From Svornostia sp051306365 (GTDB taxonomy: Bacteria > Actinomycetota > Thermoleophilia > Solirubrobacterales > Solirubrobacteraceae): a DNA stretch of 64,000 nt. The stretch spans positions 45,935-109,934 of the forward strand of contig JBPPNC010000105.1 in the NCBI GenBank assembly GCA_051306365.1, given 5' to 3'. Below, piece after piece: positions 24,765 to 33,809 of this stretch; the first letter of the stretch is position 1; each line of letters opens with the position of its first letter. The translations under genes were made by a program, and so were the position numbers. The notes beneath the pieces were generated by a model. The model was not told the DNA's origin. It made no database searches and saw nothing but the letters and a program-made list of their open reading frames with translations.

Positions 24765-24866
24765 CGAAGGTTTCTCCGCCCTCAGATGAGGGCCGCGAGC
24801 ACCGGGTGAGGCCTCGTACCGGGCCGCCGTCTTTGACGATGCTCGCCGTCGGGATACTTCCCTTCG
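24765..24866 (-). ncRNA. yybP-ykoY manganese riboswitch
   Basis: On the minus strand the leader begins CGAAGGGAAGTA, continues CGTCAAAGACGG and CGAGGCCTCACCCGG, and ends GGCGGAGAAACCTTCG. These blocks match the yybP-ykoY consensus in order. The terminal CGAAGG (24861-24866) and CCTTCG (24765-24770, read on minus) pair to close the P1 stem. It lies 33 bp upstream of the TerC start. This class senses Mn2+ and turns on export genes. Confidence 0.9.
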
Positions 24867-24907
24867 ACGAGAGACAGCGTAGCAAGCGATCAGACTCACG
24901 ACAGTGA

Positions 24908-25395
24908 TGTCGTCGCGTCCAGGCTGACCTACTCGCCGGACCATCCGGCGCATGTGACATCCCCGGCCACGTGGTCGTGGAACTCGGCGACGGCAACGAC
25001 TACGCGTACACGCTGCCGAGCGCGCCGAACGTCCCCCTCACCTTCGACGGCGGCGCCGGTACCGACAAGCTGAAGATCGCCGCGGCCCTCTCCGCGACCC
25101 TCATCGGCGGTGACGGCAAGGACGAACTCGAATCCGAGATCGGCGCCGACGTCCTGCGCGGCGGCGAGGGCGACGGCAGGAAGGTCACCGTGAAGGCGAA
25201 GGCGGGTAGGCGCACCGTTGCCACGGGGCGCGCGAAGGTCGCCGCGACGGCACAGCCACCGTGACCCTGAAGTTCACGAACGCTGGCAAGCGCGCCCTGA
25301 AGCGCAAGAAGACCGTGACGCTCACGATCACCGCGGGGGCGGTGACCGGGAAGGTCACGGCTCAAACGCCAGGACGCCAGGACACCAGCACCTGA
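24908..25395 (+). pseudogene. Broken RTX-like calcium-binding surface protein
   Basis: The first frame (24908-25263) has glycine/aspartate repeats of the RTX kind: ELGDGNDYAYTL, LTFDGGAGTDKL, LIGGDGKDELES, VLRGGEGDG, then KVTVKAKAGRRT. It has no signal peptide and follows a stop. The C-terminal tail continues in another frame from 25261 (VTLKFTNAGKRALKRKKTVT), typical of actinobacterial surface proteins, and stops at 25395. So the gene is truncated at its 5' end and frameshifted near 25250. Its end overlaps the convergent phosphodiesterase gene by 34 bp. Confidence 0.55.
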
Positions 25396-27362
25396 TGCAC
25401 CGCCGCTGCGCCGATGAGCTCCTCGTCGGGCAGGGGCAGGTGCGGGGGCGCGAGGATGAACGGCTCGGTCTGCTCGCCGCCGAGCCCGCCGTGGAAGCTG
25501 ATGAGCTCCTCGAAGGCGCAGCCCTCGTGCAGCAGCGGGTCGTAGAAGCTGCCGACCATGATGTCGGCGACGTGCTCGAAGCCGTCGGTGCGTAGCAGGT
25601 GCTGCGCGGCGGTGGGGGAGAACGGCGCGAGCGGGTCTTCTCCGATGACGTTCCCGGTCGCCAGCTCGCGCTCGCCATGCGGCCCGAGGACGAGCGGCCC
25701 GCGCTCGGATGACCGCACGAGCAGCCATCCGATGTGCTCATGCTCGCGCAGGGCGGGCAGCAGGCGCGGGTGGCGGTCGTTGAGCTCCTCGAAGGTGAGT
25801 CGCCGCGCTTCCTCCATGAGGTAGATCAGGCCGAGGTTGCCCGACCCCATCACGACGGTGTGCTGGTCGACGGGCACGCCGGCGTCCGAGCGACGGTCGT
25901 CCTTGTCGACCGGCCGGCCCGTCGCCTCGCCCAGCGCGGCCCCCGCGACGGTGTCGATCTCGTCGCCGCCCATGAGGGAGACCATGCCGTCCGTGCTCTC
26001 GAGCGAGCGCTCGACGAGCTCGTCCAGGCCGTAGCCGTTGCGCTGCTTGAAGGTCGCGCCCTGCGTCTGGCCGTGGTCGGACAGCACGACGATCTCGTAC
26101 GGGCGCGGCGCGTACGCGCGGGCGGACGCGACCCGGCCGAACTGCTGGTCGAGCTTGCGCAGCGCGTCGAGCGTGTCCGGCCGCTCCAGGCCGGAGTGGT
26201 GGGCGACCTCGTCGTAGCTGGCGAACGTGGCGTAGACCACGGGGCGCCCGCGCATCATGTCGGTGAGCACGCTGTAGATCACGAGGTCGCGCACGAAGAC
26301 GCACATCACCGCGCGCAGGAACGGATACACGCCGCCGCGATGCCCGCGCGGGCGGATGTCGCGGCGCCGCTGCTGCCCGGCGGCGATGAGTTCGAGGATG
26401 ACCTCCCACGTGAACAGCACGACCATCCGCGTGACGTTGAAGCCGTTGGCGAGGAACCCGCGATAGCCCGGGTTGGCCTTCATCTCGTCGCCGAGGCGGC
26501 TGATCGTCAGGATCGCGTCGTCGGCCTCGCCGCTGAGCAGGTTGCCGCGGCTGGCCCCGCCGTTGACGAGCAGCCCGTTGCCGGTTGCGTGGCGGCGCTC
26601 GATCTCCGCGCAGTCCTGCGGGCGCGAGCAGCTCATGATCACGCCGCGGTCCTTCTCGACCCAGCGGAACGCCGGGATGCCCTCGTTGCTGCCGAGCAGG
26701 ATCCCCGCCTGGCTGGCGCCGGTCTGCGACGACAGGTCGGTCTCCCACCCGATGAGCCGGTAGCCATCGTCGGCGATCCACTTCGCGAGGTTCGGGGCGT
26801 GGCCGCTGCGCATCGCGCGCTCGAGCACTGGCAGGCCCAGGCCGTCGATCTCCAGGCAGATGAGTCCCGGGGAATCGTCCTTGGACAGCGACCCCTGGCG
26901 GCGGGCGATCCGCCGGACGACGCGCAGCGTGTATTGCTCGTCGTCGTTCGTTCCCAGGATCACCTGGAGGATGAGGTCGATCGCTGCGGCGACGAGCGAC
27001 ACCGCCATCGCGAGCCCGAAGCTGTCGACCGCGAACGACCCGTCGACGAGGTCGGACGCCAGCCGCAGCGCGAACGCGTCGACGATCAGGACGAGGATGA
27101 AGCCGAGCAGCAGCGTGAGCGGCAGCCGCAGCGCCGCGATGATCGGCGGCAGGATCGCGTTGACGATCGCGATGATCGCGGCGATCGCGAACGCGCCCGG
27201 GACGCCGTCGATCTGGACGTCGGGGACGACCGAGGCCGCGGCGAGCAGCGCGGCGGTGGAGACGATCCACGACAACCCGAGCCGTAACGGCCGCAGGCGC
27301 GGGGTCTCCGGGTGCCATCCGACCGCGCGGGGCACCCGGGGATCTTCGGGGGCGGCGCTCAT
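25362..27362 (-). CDS. Holin-like membrane domain fused to alkaline-phosphatase-fold phosphodiesterase
   Basis: A 666-residue protein. Residues 25-145 hold four hydrophobic helices resembling the PF04020-type 4-TMS holin family (IVNAILPPIIAALRLPLTLL). Residues about 165-660 are an alkaline phosphatase/type I phosphodiesterase fold: LICLEIDGLGLPVLERAM gives the first metal Asp, a nucleophile-like SSQTGASQAG follows, then FASYDEVAHHSG (metal Asp, His) and VVLSDHGQTQGATF (metal Asp-His). The enzyme domain probably faces the cytoplasm or cell surface depending on topology; the substrate may be a phosphodiester or phosphonate lipid. It overlaps the upstream gene at 27359 by four bases. Confidence 0.85.
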   Translation of the reverse strand: MSAAPEDPRVPRAVGWHPETPRLRPLRLGLSWIVSTAALLAAASVVPDVQIDGVPGAFAIAAIIAIVNAILPPIIAALRLPLTLLLGFILVLIVDAFALRLASDLVDGSFAVDSFGLAMAVSLVAAAIDLILQVILGTNDDEQYTLRVVRRIARRQGSLSKDDSPGLICLEIDGLGLPVLERAMRSGHAPNLAKWIADDGYRLIGWETDLSSQTGASQAGILLGSNEGIPAFRWVEKDRGVIMSCSRPQDCAEIERRHATGNGLLVNGGASRGNLLSGEADDAILTISRLGDEMKANPGYRGFLANGFNVTRMVVLFTWEVILELIAAGQQRRRDIRPRGHRGGVYPFLRAVMCVFVRDLVIYSVLTDMMRGRPVVYATFASYDEVAHHSGLERPDTLDALRKLDQQFGRVASARAYAPRPYEIVVLSDHGQTQGATFKQRNGYGLDELVERSLESTDGMVSLMGGDEIDTVAGAALGEATGRPVDKDDRRSDAGVPVDQHTVVMGSGNLGLIYLMEEARRLTFEELNDRHPRLLPALREHEHIGWLLVRSSERGPLVLGPHGERELATGNVIGEDPLAPFSPTAAQHLLRTDGFEHVADIMVGSFYDPLLHEGCAFEELISFHGGLGGEQTEPFILAPPHLPLPDEELIGAAAVHQVLVSWRPGV

Positions 27363-28777
27363 GCGTGCAGGAGCCGGTCCTTCTCGGCGGCGAGCTCATC
27401 GTCGCTGAGCACGCCCGCGTCACGCAGCTTGGCAAGCCGTTCCAGCTGCGCGATGCGCGCATCGCCGGCGTCGGGCGCCGGCAGCGCGGCGGGCGCGGCC
27501 GTCTCGCCGGAGCCCCCGACCTTGCCGGCCGCGCGCCTGCCCGCATCGGCCGCCGCCGCGCCGCGGCTCCGCAGGGCCGAGAAATCGAACCCGCGGCTCT
27601 CGGCGTCGGGGAACTCCCGCTCGGTCTGGCGGCGCAGCGCGATGACGCCCACGGCGACGAGGACGATGAGCAGCAGGACGAACCACGGCCGCCGCAGTGC
27701 CGGGATCGGCGCCCATGCGATGAGCAGGACGAGGGCGACCCCGACCCCGATGCCGACCGCTTCCGGGCGCTGCTGCAACGCCGGAGCACTGAATTGCCGC
27801 AACGAGACCGCCGGGCGGGCGGGCCCGGCGAGCCATGCCGCGATCACCACGCCGATGCCGACGATGACGAACTGCCAGCCGAGCGTGGACAGCAGGGTCG
27901 TCCCGATCTCCCACGCCGCGGCGGCCGCGGGTTGGACGGACGCCGTGGTGGTGAGTGAGTCGACGATGTACTGGCCGGCGATGCCGCGCGCCAGCAGGAC
28001 GATCGCACCCGCCGCCACGAGCGCCCAGCCTGCCGCGAGCATCGTCGACCGACGCCGGCCGCGGGCCAGCCACACCGCGAGCATGAGCAGGCCGAGCGCC
28101 AGGAAGGTCAGGAGGTACGAGCCGGTCTTCAGCGCCTCGGCGAGGTTCTGCGCGGTCTTCAGCTCGTCCGAGCGCACGATCTCGATCTCGGCGGCGCTGC
28201 CGGGAATCCTGGCGAGCACCGAGTTCGGCAGCCCGATCCGCTGGCCGACCTGCGTGAGGATGCTGCGCAGATCGAGCGTGACCGCGCCGTCCGTCGCGGT
28301 GACCGCCCCGGATTGCTCGTCGAGGATGATCGCGACGAACTGCTCGTGGGACGCCCGGTTGGCGTCCGCCCACAGCGTCTGGACCTTCGGGTTCTGCAGT
28401 GCGCGCTTGGAGATGCGGTCAAGCCCCTGGCGGACCGCGGCCGCCGCGGCCGGCGCGAGCGGCTGGAACTCGGGCGGCAGCCGGTCGGACAGCTGCTGGC
28501 TGACGTCCACGTTCGTGTACAGCTCGTCCACCAGGTAGCCGGCGATCTCGTCGTTGATCGCCTTGTTCTCGAGCAGCTCGGTGCTCGTCTCGACCCACTG
28601 GTCGGTGTTCAGCAGTTGCTCACGCGCCCACGTCGCGAAGATCGACAACGTGCCCACGAGGACCGCCACGAGGATGAGTCCGCGCGCCGTGTAGATCCGA
28701 CCCTTACCGGCCGCGGGCTGGGCTGCCGGGGCGGCCTCGTCTTCGAGGTCTTCTGTGCGATCAGATTCGTCACTCAT
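27359..28777 (-). CDS. Integral membrane protein with C-terminal SHOCT domain
   Basis: A 472-residue protein. Residues 1-28 are acidic and disordered, a first helix follows (LILVAVLVGTLSIFATW), then a soluble region to about residue 220 (VDELYTNVDVSQQLSDRLPP), then four or five helices to about 385. The last 30 residues (LERLAKLRDAGVLSDDELAA and on) are a SHOCT domain, a short oligomerisation motif. The function is unknown; the four-base overlap with the phosphodiesterase gene suggests that the two act together at the membrane. Confidence 0.82.
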   Translation of the reverse strand: MSDESDRTEDLEDEAAPAAQPAAGKGRIYTARGLILVAVLVGTLSIFATWAREQLLNTDQWVETSTELLENKAINDEIAGYLVDELYTNVDVSQQLSDRLPPEFQPLAPAAAAAVRQGLDRISKRALQNPKVQTLWADANRASHEQFVAIILDEQSGAVTATDGAVTLDLRSILTQVGQRIGLPNSVLARIPGSAAEIEIVRSDELKTAQNLAEALKTGSYLLTFLALGLLMLAVWLARGRRRSTMLAAGWALVAAGAIVLLARGIAGQYIVDSLTTTASVQPAAAAAWEIGTTLLSTLGWQFVIVGIGVVIAAWLAGPARPAVSLRQFSAPALQQRPEAVGIGVGVALVLLIAWAPIPALRRPWFVLLLIVLVAVGVIALRRQTEREFPDAESRGFDFSALRSRGAAAADAGRRAAGKVGGSGETAAPAALPAPDAGDARIAQLERLAKLRDAGVLSDDELAAEKDRLLHA

Positions 28778-28853
28778 GCAGATGCCGCCTTGCCGGGGGT
28801 GCGGGCCGGGCGCGACCGCGCCGGCGGCATCCTCCCACTTCAGACGGTCACTG

Positions 28854-31235
28854 TCAGGAGACGTCGCGCGATGCGAGCTTGTCGCGGTAGAGCGCCTCGT
28901 CGGCGCGCCGCACCAGGTTCTCGGCCTTCTCGCCGGGATGCCATGTCACGGCGCCGACCGAGCAGCCGGGGTGGTAGCGCAGCGCGGTGCGCAGCCGCCG
29001 CGCCAGCTCGGAGAGGTCATCCTGCCCGCAGTCGGGCAGCAGCACGGCGAACTCGTCGCCGCCGAGGCGGGCCAGCAGGTCGCTGTCGCGGAGCTGCCCG
29101 CGCCACGCCGCGGCGACCTCGCGCAGCACGCGGTCGCCCGCGTCGTGACCGAGCGTGTCGTTCACCGCCTTGAACGCATTGAGGTCGAGCAGCGCCACGG
29201 CCAGCGGCGCGCCCGAGCGCGCGGCCTCCTCGATCGCCTGCGGGACCTGCGCCTCCCACGCGCGGCGGTTCGGCACGCCGGTGAGTGGATCGTGCTCGGC
29301 GAGGTGACGCAGTCGCCGCTCGAGCCGGTGGCGGTGGCTGATGTCGAGGTAGTGGACGAGGATCATCGGCGGCTCGTCAGGGGTCACCTGCAGGCGCGCG
29401 GCGGACAGCTGCACCCACATCGCGCGCCCGTCCGAGGCGATGACCCGCCGCTCGGCGCTCCAGCGCTGTACCGTCCCGGCGAGGAGGTCGCCGAGCGCCT
29501 GGAGGTCTTCCGCGGTCTGCTCCGTGTCGGTCATGACGCCGTGGCGCCGGTGCAGGAGCTCCGCGTGGCTGTGGCCCAACAGCTCACAGATCGCGCGGTT
29601 GACGCGGACGTTCCGGCCGTCGGCGTCCATGAGGATCATCCCGATGGGCGCCTCGTCGAAGGCTGCCTCGAACCGGCGCTGCGCGGCGCGCAGCGCGAGC
29701 TCGGCCTCCTGCCGCTCGCTGATGTCCTGGACGATTCCGGCGAAGGTGGAGGCGCGCCCGGTCGCATCGCGCTCGGCGTGCGCACGCAGATGCACATAGG
29801 CCACCACGCCGCCGCGGTGGCGCAGGCGGAAGTACAGCTCCATCGGGCCGGCGGGCTGGCCCTGGCGCTGCGCCCACGTGCGGGCGATGAACTCCTGGTC
29901 GTCAGGGTGCACGTGCTCGAGAAGCCCGGCGAAGTCCGCGGGCGGGTCGCCGGGGGACCGCCCGAAGATGCGGCACGCCTCGTCGGACCACGTCCAGCTC
30001 ATGTCGCTGAGGTCGATGCGGAACGACCCCACCCGCGCCAGGGCCTGTGCCTCGGCGAGGTCCGCGTGTTCGCTGGCGAGGGCACGTTCGGCTTCGCGCT
30101 GGGCGGTGACGTCGATGAACGAGGAGAGGACGTCGCGCCGCGCCGGGTCCGTCTGCCCGGGGATCGGCTCGGCGTTCACCAGCAGCCATCGCGTCGTCCC
30201 GTCCGGCAGCCGGAGGCCGAGCGTGAGATCCGTGTGCGCCACGCCGGTCCGCCGGGTCCGGTGGCCGGGCAGGTCGCGCAGCGGGATCGGCGTGCCTTCG
30301 GCATCGGTCGCCGTCCATCCCTCCGGCAGCGGGTCCTCGCCCGCCAGCTGTGCCGCGGTGAGCCCGAGGATCCGCTGGGCACTCGCGTTGGCCACCCACC
30401 GGCCGTCGGCGTCGAGCAGGGCGACGCCCTCATGGAGGTTGTCGACCATCGCGCGATAGCGGGCCTCGCTGCGCGCGAGCTGGTCGCGGGCCTCGGCCTC
30501 GGCAGTCTCGGCGCGGCGCTGCGCGGACACGTCGGCGATGACGCACGCGATGTCGATGACGCGGCCTCCTGCGCGACGGGGGATCAGGTCCGCCGCGTAC
30601 ACGTGCCCGGTCTCTTCGACGTCGTAGTCGAAGCGCTGGCGCGACCCGCGCAGCGCGGCCTCCCAGTAGGGGCGCGTGTACTGCCACCGCGGGCCGGCCA
30701 TCTGCGCGGCCGTCTGGCCCGTCAGGTCGATCGACTGCTGGAGGATCCGGTCGATGAGCGGTCCCTTGGCCAGCTGGCAGACGAGGTCCTTGTCGAACAG
30801 GAGGGCGGCGGTGTCGGGCATGAGGCTCGCGAGTTCCTCGAGCTCTCTTGCGGCGTCCGTCCGCGTTCGCGCCGCCGTCGCGTGCTGCGCGGCCTGGCCG
30901 ACGGCGAGACCGAGCTCGAGGTCCGAGACGGTGGCCGGCACCGCTTGGACGACGCCGATCGGCAGGGGAGCGGGCGGCTCGTCGGCGAGCACCACGATCC
31001 CCACGCTCCCGCCGCCCTCGGGGAGTCGTGTGGCGAACGTTGCCGCGTCCCCGGCTGCGGAGTCGGCGACGACGACATGCCGGCCGCCGGCCAGCAGCGG
31101 CAGGGCGTCCTCGATCGTCGCGGCCTTCTGGACCGAGCGCTGCGTGAGGGGTGTCAGGCGCTGCGCGAGATCCTCACGGAGCAGGGCCGTGGGACTCAGC
31201 ACCAGGATGTCGCACGTGACGAACGCCATGAGCAT
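28854..31235 (-). CDS. Multi-PAS diguanylate cyclase (GGDEF)
   Basis: A 793-residue cytoplasmic sensor. Residues 1-110 resemble a receiver-like domain without clear phospho-Asp pocket. Four PAS-type segments follow (about 120-245, 250-370, 375-485, 490-620), for example RYRAMVDNLHEGVALLDADG and FEAAFDEAPIGMILMDADGR. The C-terminal GGDEF domain has DPLTGVPNRRAWE near 635 and the active-site ARLGGDEFAVLL with GGDEF at 725-729, so it should make c-di-GMP. No EAL domain and no membrane helix are present, and no RxxD inhibition site is obvious. ATG 31235 is chosen; TTG 31241 and ATG 31229 are alternatives. Confidence 0.9.
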   Translation of the reverse strand: MLMAFVTCDILVLSPTALLREDLAQRLTPLTQRSVQKAATIEDALPLLAGGRHVVVADSAAGDAATFATRLPEGGGSVGIVVLADEPPAPLPIGVVQAVPATVSDLELGLAVGQAAQHATAARTRTDAARELEELASLMPDTAALLFDKDLVCQLAKGPLIDRILQQSIDLTGQTAAQMAGPRWQYTRPYWEAALRGSRQRFDYDVEETGHVYAADLIPRRAGGRVIDIACVIADVSAQRRAETAEAEARDQLARSEARYRAMVDNLHEGVALLDADGRWVANASAQRILGLTAAQLAGEDPLPEGWTATDAEGTPIPLRDLPGHRTRRTGVAHTDLTLGLRLPDGTTRWLLVNAEPIPGQTDPARRDVLSSFIDVTAQREAERALASEHADLAEAQALARVGSFRIDLSDMSWTWSDEACRIFGRSPGDPPADFAGLLEHVHPDDQEFIARTWAQRQGQPAGPMELYFRLRHRGGVVAYVHLRAHAERDATGRASTFAGIVQDISERQEAELALRAAQRRFEAAFDEAPIGMILMDADGRNVRVNRAICELLGHSHAELLHRRHGVMTDTEQTAEDLQALGDLLAGTVQRWSAERRVIASDGRAMWVQLSAARLQVTPDEPPMILVHYLDISHRHRLERRLRHLAEHDPLTGVPNRRAWEAQVPQAIEEAARSGAPLAVALLDLNAFKAVNDTLGHDAGDRVLREVAAAWRGQLRDSDLLARLGGDEFAVLLPDCGQDDLSELARRLRTALRYHPGCSVGAVTWHPGEKAENLVRRADEALYRDKLASRDVS

Positions 31236-31306
31236 CCCCAAATGAGGGGATGGAGGTGTGTTCGGCCGCTGGACGGCCTGGCGCGAGTGAGTTGGCGCGT
31301 TGGCGC

Positions 31307-32188
31307 TCAGTCTGGGATGCGGCCGCTCACCACGACGTAGCGCGCGTCGAGCTCGACTCCCGCCGGATCATTGCTCGACGACGCCAGCAACCGGTCGAAC
31401 GCGGGCCGCAGTTCCGTCCGCTGCTCGGCGGTGAACGTGCCCGGCGTGAGCGCGGTGAACAGCGCGTCCGGGGTGAGCCCGGCGATCCGGACCGTCCGCG
31501 TGCGCACCTCGAGCTCCTCGAGGGACGGGCCGAGCCGGTCGCGGATCACCGCGTCCCGTCCCCACGCAGACGGCGACGGGATGCCGTCGGGCAACGGGCG
31601 GACGTGTTCGATGAACTCCGTGAGCCCGCCCGGGACGCCACGCGGGACCCAGGCGGCGACCGCCATCCGGCCGCCTGGCCGGCACACGCGGGCGAGCTGG
31701 GCGACCGTGCGTCCCGGGTGGGGCGCGAGCGGCGCGCCGAAGGCGGAGAGCACGACGTCGAACTGGTCGTCGGCGTAGGGCAGCGCCTGGAGGTCGGCCT
31801 GCTGCCACGTGACTGCCGGCTCACACCGACCGCGGCCACGGGCGACGGCGGCGGCGGCGAGGTCGCACGCGTCGACCCGCGCACGCCGGGCGCGGCACGC
31901 CCGCGCGACGTTCCCGTCACCCGCGCCCGCGTCGAGGACGCGCTCGCCGCGGGCGACCTCCGTGAGCTCGGCGAGGAGGTCGGCGACAGGCCCGAGCTGG
32001 TCCAGGACCGGCCACGCCATGGACGCCTCGGCGTCGGCGCGGACCCGCGCAGTGGCACCCTCGTAGTCGATCTCCTCCCGGGCGTGGCCCGTCATGCGCA
32101 GACCGAACAGCGCACGGCGCGAGACCCGTGTCTCGTCGGTCCGCCGCGGCGGGGGCGGGGGGCTCGAGTACACGTCGCGGCCGTCCAT
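31307..32188 (-). CDS. SAM-dependent methyltransferase, class I
   Basis: A 293-residue methyltransferase. Motif I is GERVLDAGAGDGNVARACRA near residue 85, followed by VDACDLAAAAVARG and the LPYADDQFDVVLSAFGA motif near residue 140, then VCRPGGRMAVAAWVP. The pattern is of UbiE/Methyltransf_11 enzymes acting on small molecules. The first 30 residues are Pro-rich and a GTG/ATG nearer to the core (MTGHAREEIDYEGA, residue 32) may be the true start. Divergent from phoX; the substrate is unknown. Confidence 0.82.
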   Translation of the reverse strand: MDGRDVYSSPPPPPRRTDETRVSRRALFGLRMTGHAREEIDYEGATARVRADAEASMAWPVLDQLGPVADLLAELTEVARGERVLDAGAGDGNVARACRARRARVDACDLAAAAVARGRGRCEPAVTWQQADLQALPYADDQFDVVLSAFGAPLAPHPGRTVAQLARVCRPGGRMAVAAWVPRGVPGGLTEFIEHVRPLPDGIPSPSAWGRDAVIRDRLGPSLEELEVRTRTVRIAGLTPDALFTALTPGTFTAEQRTELRPAFDRLLASSSNDPAGVELDARYVVVSGRIPD

Positions 32189-32229
32189 CCCCGCCGAGCC
32201 TACGCCGTCGCACCGGATCCCGATTCCCG

Positions 32230-32273
32230 GTCACAGCATCGTCACCGCGCGCCTACAGCCTCGTCACAACCGG
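32230..32273 (+). promoter_or_regulatory. Pho box of four 11-bp direct repeats
   Basis: Four contiguous 11-mers: GTCACAGCATC, GTCACCGCGCG, CCTACAGCCTC and GTCACAACCGG (32230, 32241, 32252, 32263). Three share GTCAC at the same phase; the third unit is degenerate. PhoP boxes of Streptomyces and relatives are 11-bp direct repeats around GTTCACC. The array lies 60 bp upstream of the phoX start, the right place for an activator. Confidence 0.65.
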
Positions 32274-32332
32274 AGGGGATGCGGGGCCATAGGACTGCCG
32301 TGTCCAGCATCCAGCACCGGAGGACCGCCCTC

Positions 32333-33739
32333 ATGGCAGTCGATGTCTCACGCAGGAAGTTCGTGCAGGGTTCCGCAGCGGTCGGTGGCGGCCTCGCCAT
32401 CGGCGGGCCGATCAGCGCGCTGGCGGCCAACAGCGCGAACGGCAAGCCGGCGCCCGTCACGCCAGGCTACGGCCCGCTGCAGCCGACCCCGGAGCTTGAG
32501 ACGGGCATCGAGTTCCTCGCCCTCCCGAAGGGCTTCCAGTACCGGCTCATCAACCAGAGCGGCGACCCGATGCGTGACGGCAACCCGACGCCGGGGATCT
32601 TCGACGGCATGGGTGCGTTCCGCGGCGCACGTGGGACGACCGTCCTCATCCGCAACCACGAGAACCGCTCGCGGCCGGGTGAGATCACCGTGCCGGTCCC
32701 GACGAGCAAGCGCTACGACCCGGACGTCAACGTGCGCGGCGGCAACACGACGCTCATCGTCGGCCCCGACCGCAAGGTGCAGGAGATCTTCGGCGTCCTC
32801 GGCGGCACGCACACGAACTGCGCGGGCGGCACCACGCCGTGGAACTCGTGGATCACCTGCGAGGAGATCTTCACGTATGGCGCGAACGCGAACGTCCCGA
32901 CCGGCGGCGTCCCGCACGGGTACGCCTTCGAGATTCCCGCTGACGCGACGAAGGCGATCACGCCCCAGCCGATCGTCGACGCCGGCCGCTTCGCCCGTGA
33001 GGCGGTCGCCTGGCTGAACGGCGTCCTCTACCAGACGGAGGACCGCGGCGACGCGTGTCTGTACCGGTTCATCCCGGGCCGGCGGCCGAAGGAGTACGGC
33101 GATCTCGCCGACTTCGGCGGGGAGCTCCAGGCGCTGGTGGTGAAGGGGCGGCCGAACTTCGACGCCAACACGGCCAATCCCGGCGAGGTCTTCCAGACCG
33201 AGTGGGTGACGATCGAGGAGCCCAACCCGCTCACCGACACGCTGCGCCAGGAGGCGCAGGCCAAGGGCGCGGCGATCTTCGACCGCACCGAGGGCTGCTG
33301 GGCGTCCCCGCGCAAGCTGTACTTCGACTGCACCACGGGCGGCGAGGCGCAGCTCGGCCAGCTGTGGGAGTACGAGCCCGACGCCCACGGCGGCGGCAAG
33401 CTCAAGCTGATGTACGAGTCCACGAGCAGCGACCAGCTCGAGAACCCGGACAACCTCGTTCTGGTCCCCGGCACGGGCGACGTGTGGCTGCAGGAGGACA
33501 GCGCGGGCGAGCAGTTCATCCGCGGCGTCACACTCGACGGGCGGATCTATGACGTCGCGCGAGGCCTGGAGAGCAGCAGCGAGTTCTGCGGCGGCTGCTT
33601 CAGCCCGAACGGCCAGACGTTCTTCGTCAACCACCAGGGTGACCGCCTGTCGGGCGACCAGACGCCGACGACCCAGCCGACCGAGGACAAGGGCCTGACG
33701 TTCGCCATCTGGGGCCCGTTCAAGAGCCGCAGGGCGTAA
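32333..33739 (+). CDS. phoX: Alkaline phosphatase PhoX, Tat-exported
   Basis: A 468-residue protein starting at ATG 32333 (MAVDVSRRKFVQGSAA). The twin arginines at 7-8 in SRRKFVQG followed by a Gly/Ala-rich hydrophobic stretch form a Tat signal. The mature part is of the PhoX/DUF839 family: VLIRNHENRSRPGE near residue 105, FGVLGGTHTNCAGG, TPWNSWITCEE, GRFAREAVAW and QTEDRGDACLYRF. PhoX enzymes are calcium- and iron-dependent phosphomonoesterases that work outside the cell. Upstream 11-bp repeats suggest PhoP activation at low phosphate. The open frame extends further upstream but has no Tat signal there and runs antisense to the methyltransferase. Confidence 0.88.
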   Translation: MAVDVSRRKFVQGSAAVGGGLAIGGPISALAANSANGKPAPVTPGYGPLQPTPELETGIEFLALPKGFQYRLINQSGDPMRDGNPTPGIFDGMGAFRGARGTTVLIRNHENRSRPGEITVPVPTSKRYDPDVNVRGGNTTLIVGPDRKVQEIFGVLGGTHTNCAGGTTPWNSWITCEEIFTYGANANVPTGGVPHGYAFEIPADATKAITPQPIVDAGRFAREAVAWLNGVLYQTEDRGDACLYRFIPGRRPKEYGDLADFGGELQALVVKGRPNFDANTANPGEVFQTEWVTIEEPNPLTDTLRQEAQAKGAAIFDRTEGCWASPRKLYFDCTTGGEAQLGQLWEYEPDAHGGGKLKLMYESTSSDQLENPDNLVLVPGTGDVWLQEDSAGEQFIRGVTLDGRIYDVARGLESSSEFCGGCFSPNGQTFFVNHQGDRLSGDQTPTTQPTEDKGLTFAIWGPFKSRRA

Positions 33740-33765
33740 CGAGCCCGCCGGGCACGATCCGGGAT

Positions 33766-33794
33766 GATGGGTACGAGAGACGCTCGTACCCATC
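33766..33794. promoter_or_regulatory. 12-bp-arm palindrome before acyl-CoA dehydrogenase
   Basis: GATGGGTACGAG and CTCGTACCCATC are perfect inverted arms of 12 bp around a 5-bp spacer (AGACG). The palindrome lies between the phoX stop and the Shine-Dalgarno sequence (GGAGG at 33798) of the acyl-CoA dehydrogenase gene. No T-run follows, so an operator is more likely than an intrinsic terminator, though it could do both. Confidence 0.6.
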
Positions 33795-33809
33795 CCCGGA
33801 GGTCCCGCC

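Noticed and set aside
28755..31340. Plus-strand open frame of 861 codons opposite the GGDEF gene
   Set aside because: Composition is the mirror of the real gene, no recognisable motif, and it crosses a gene boundary.
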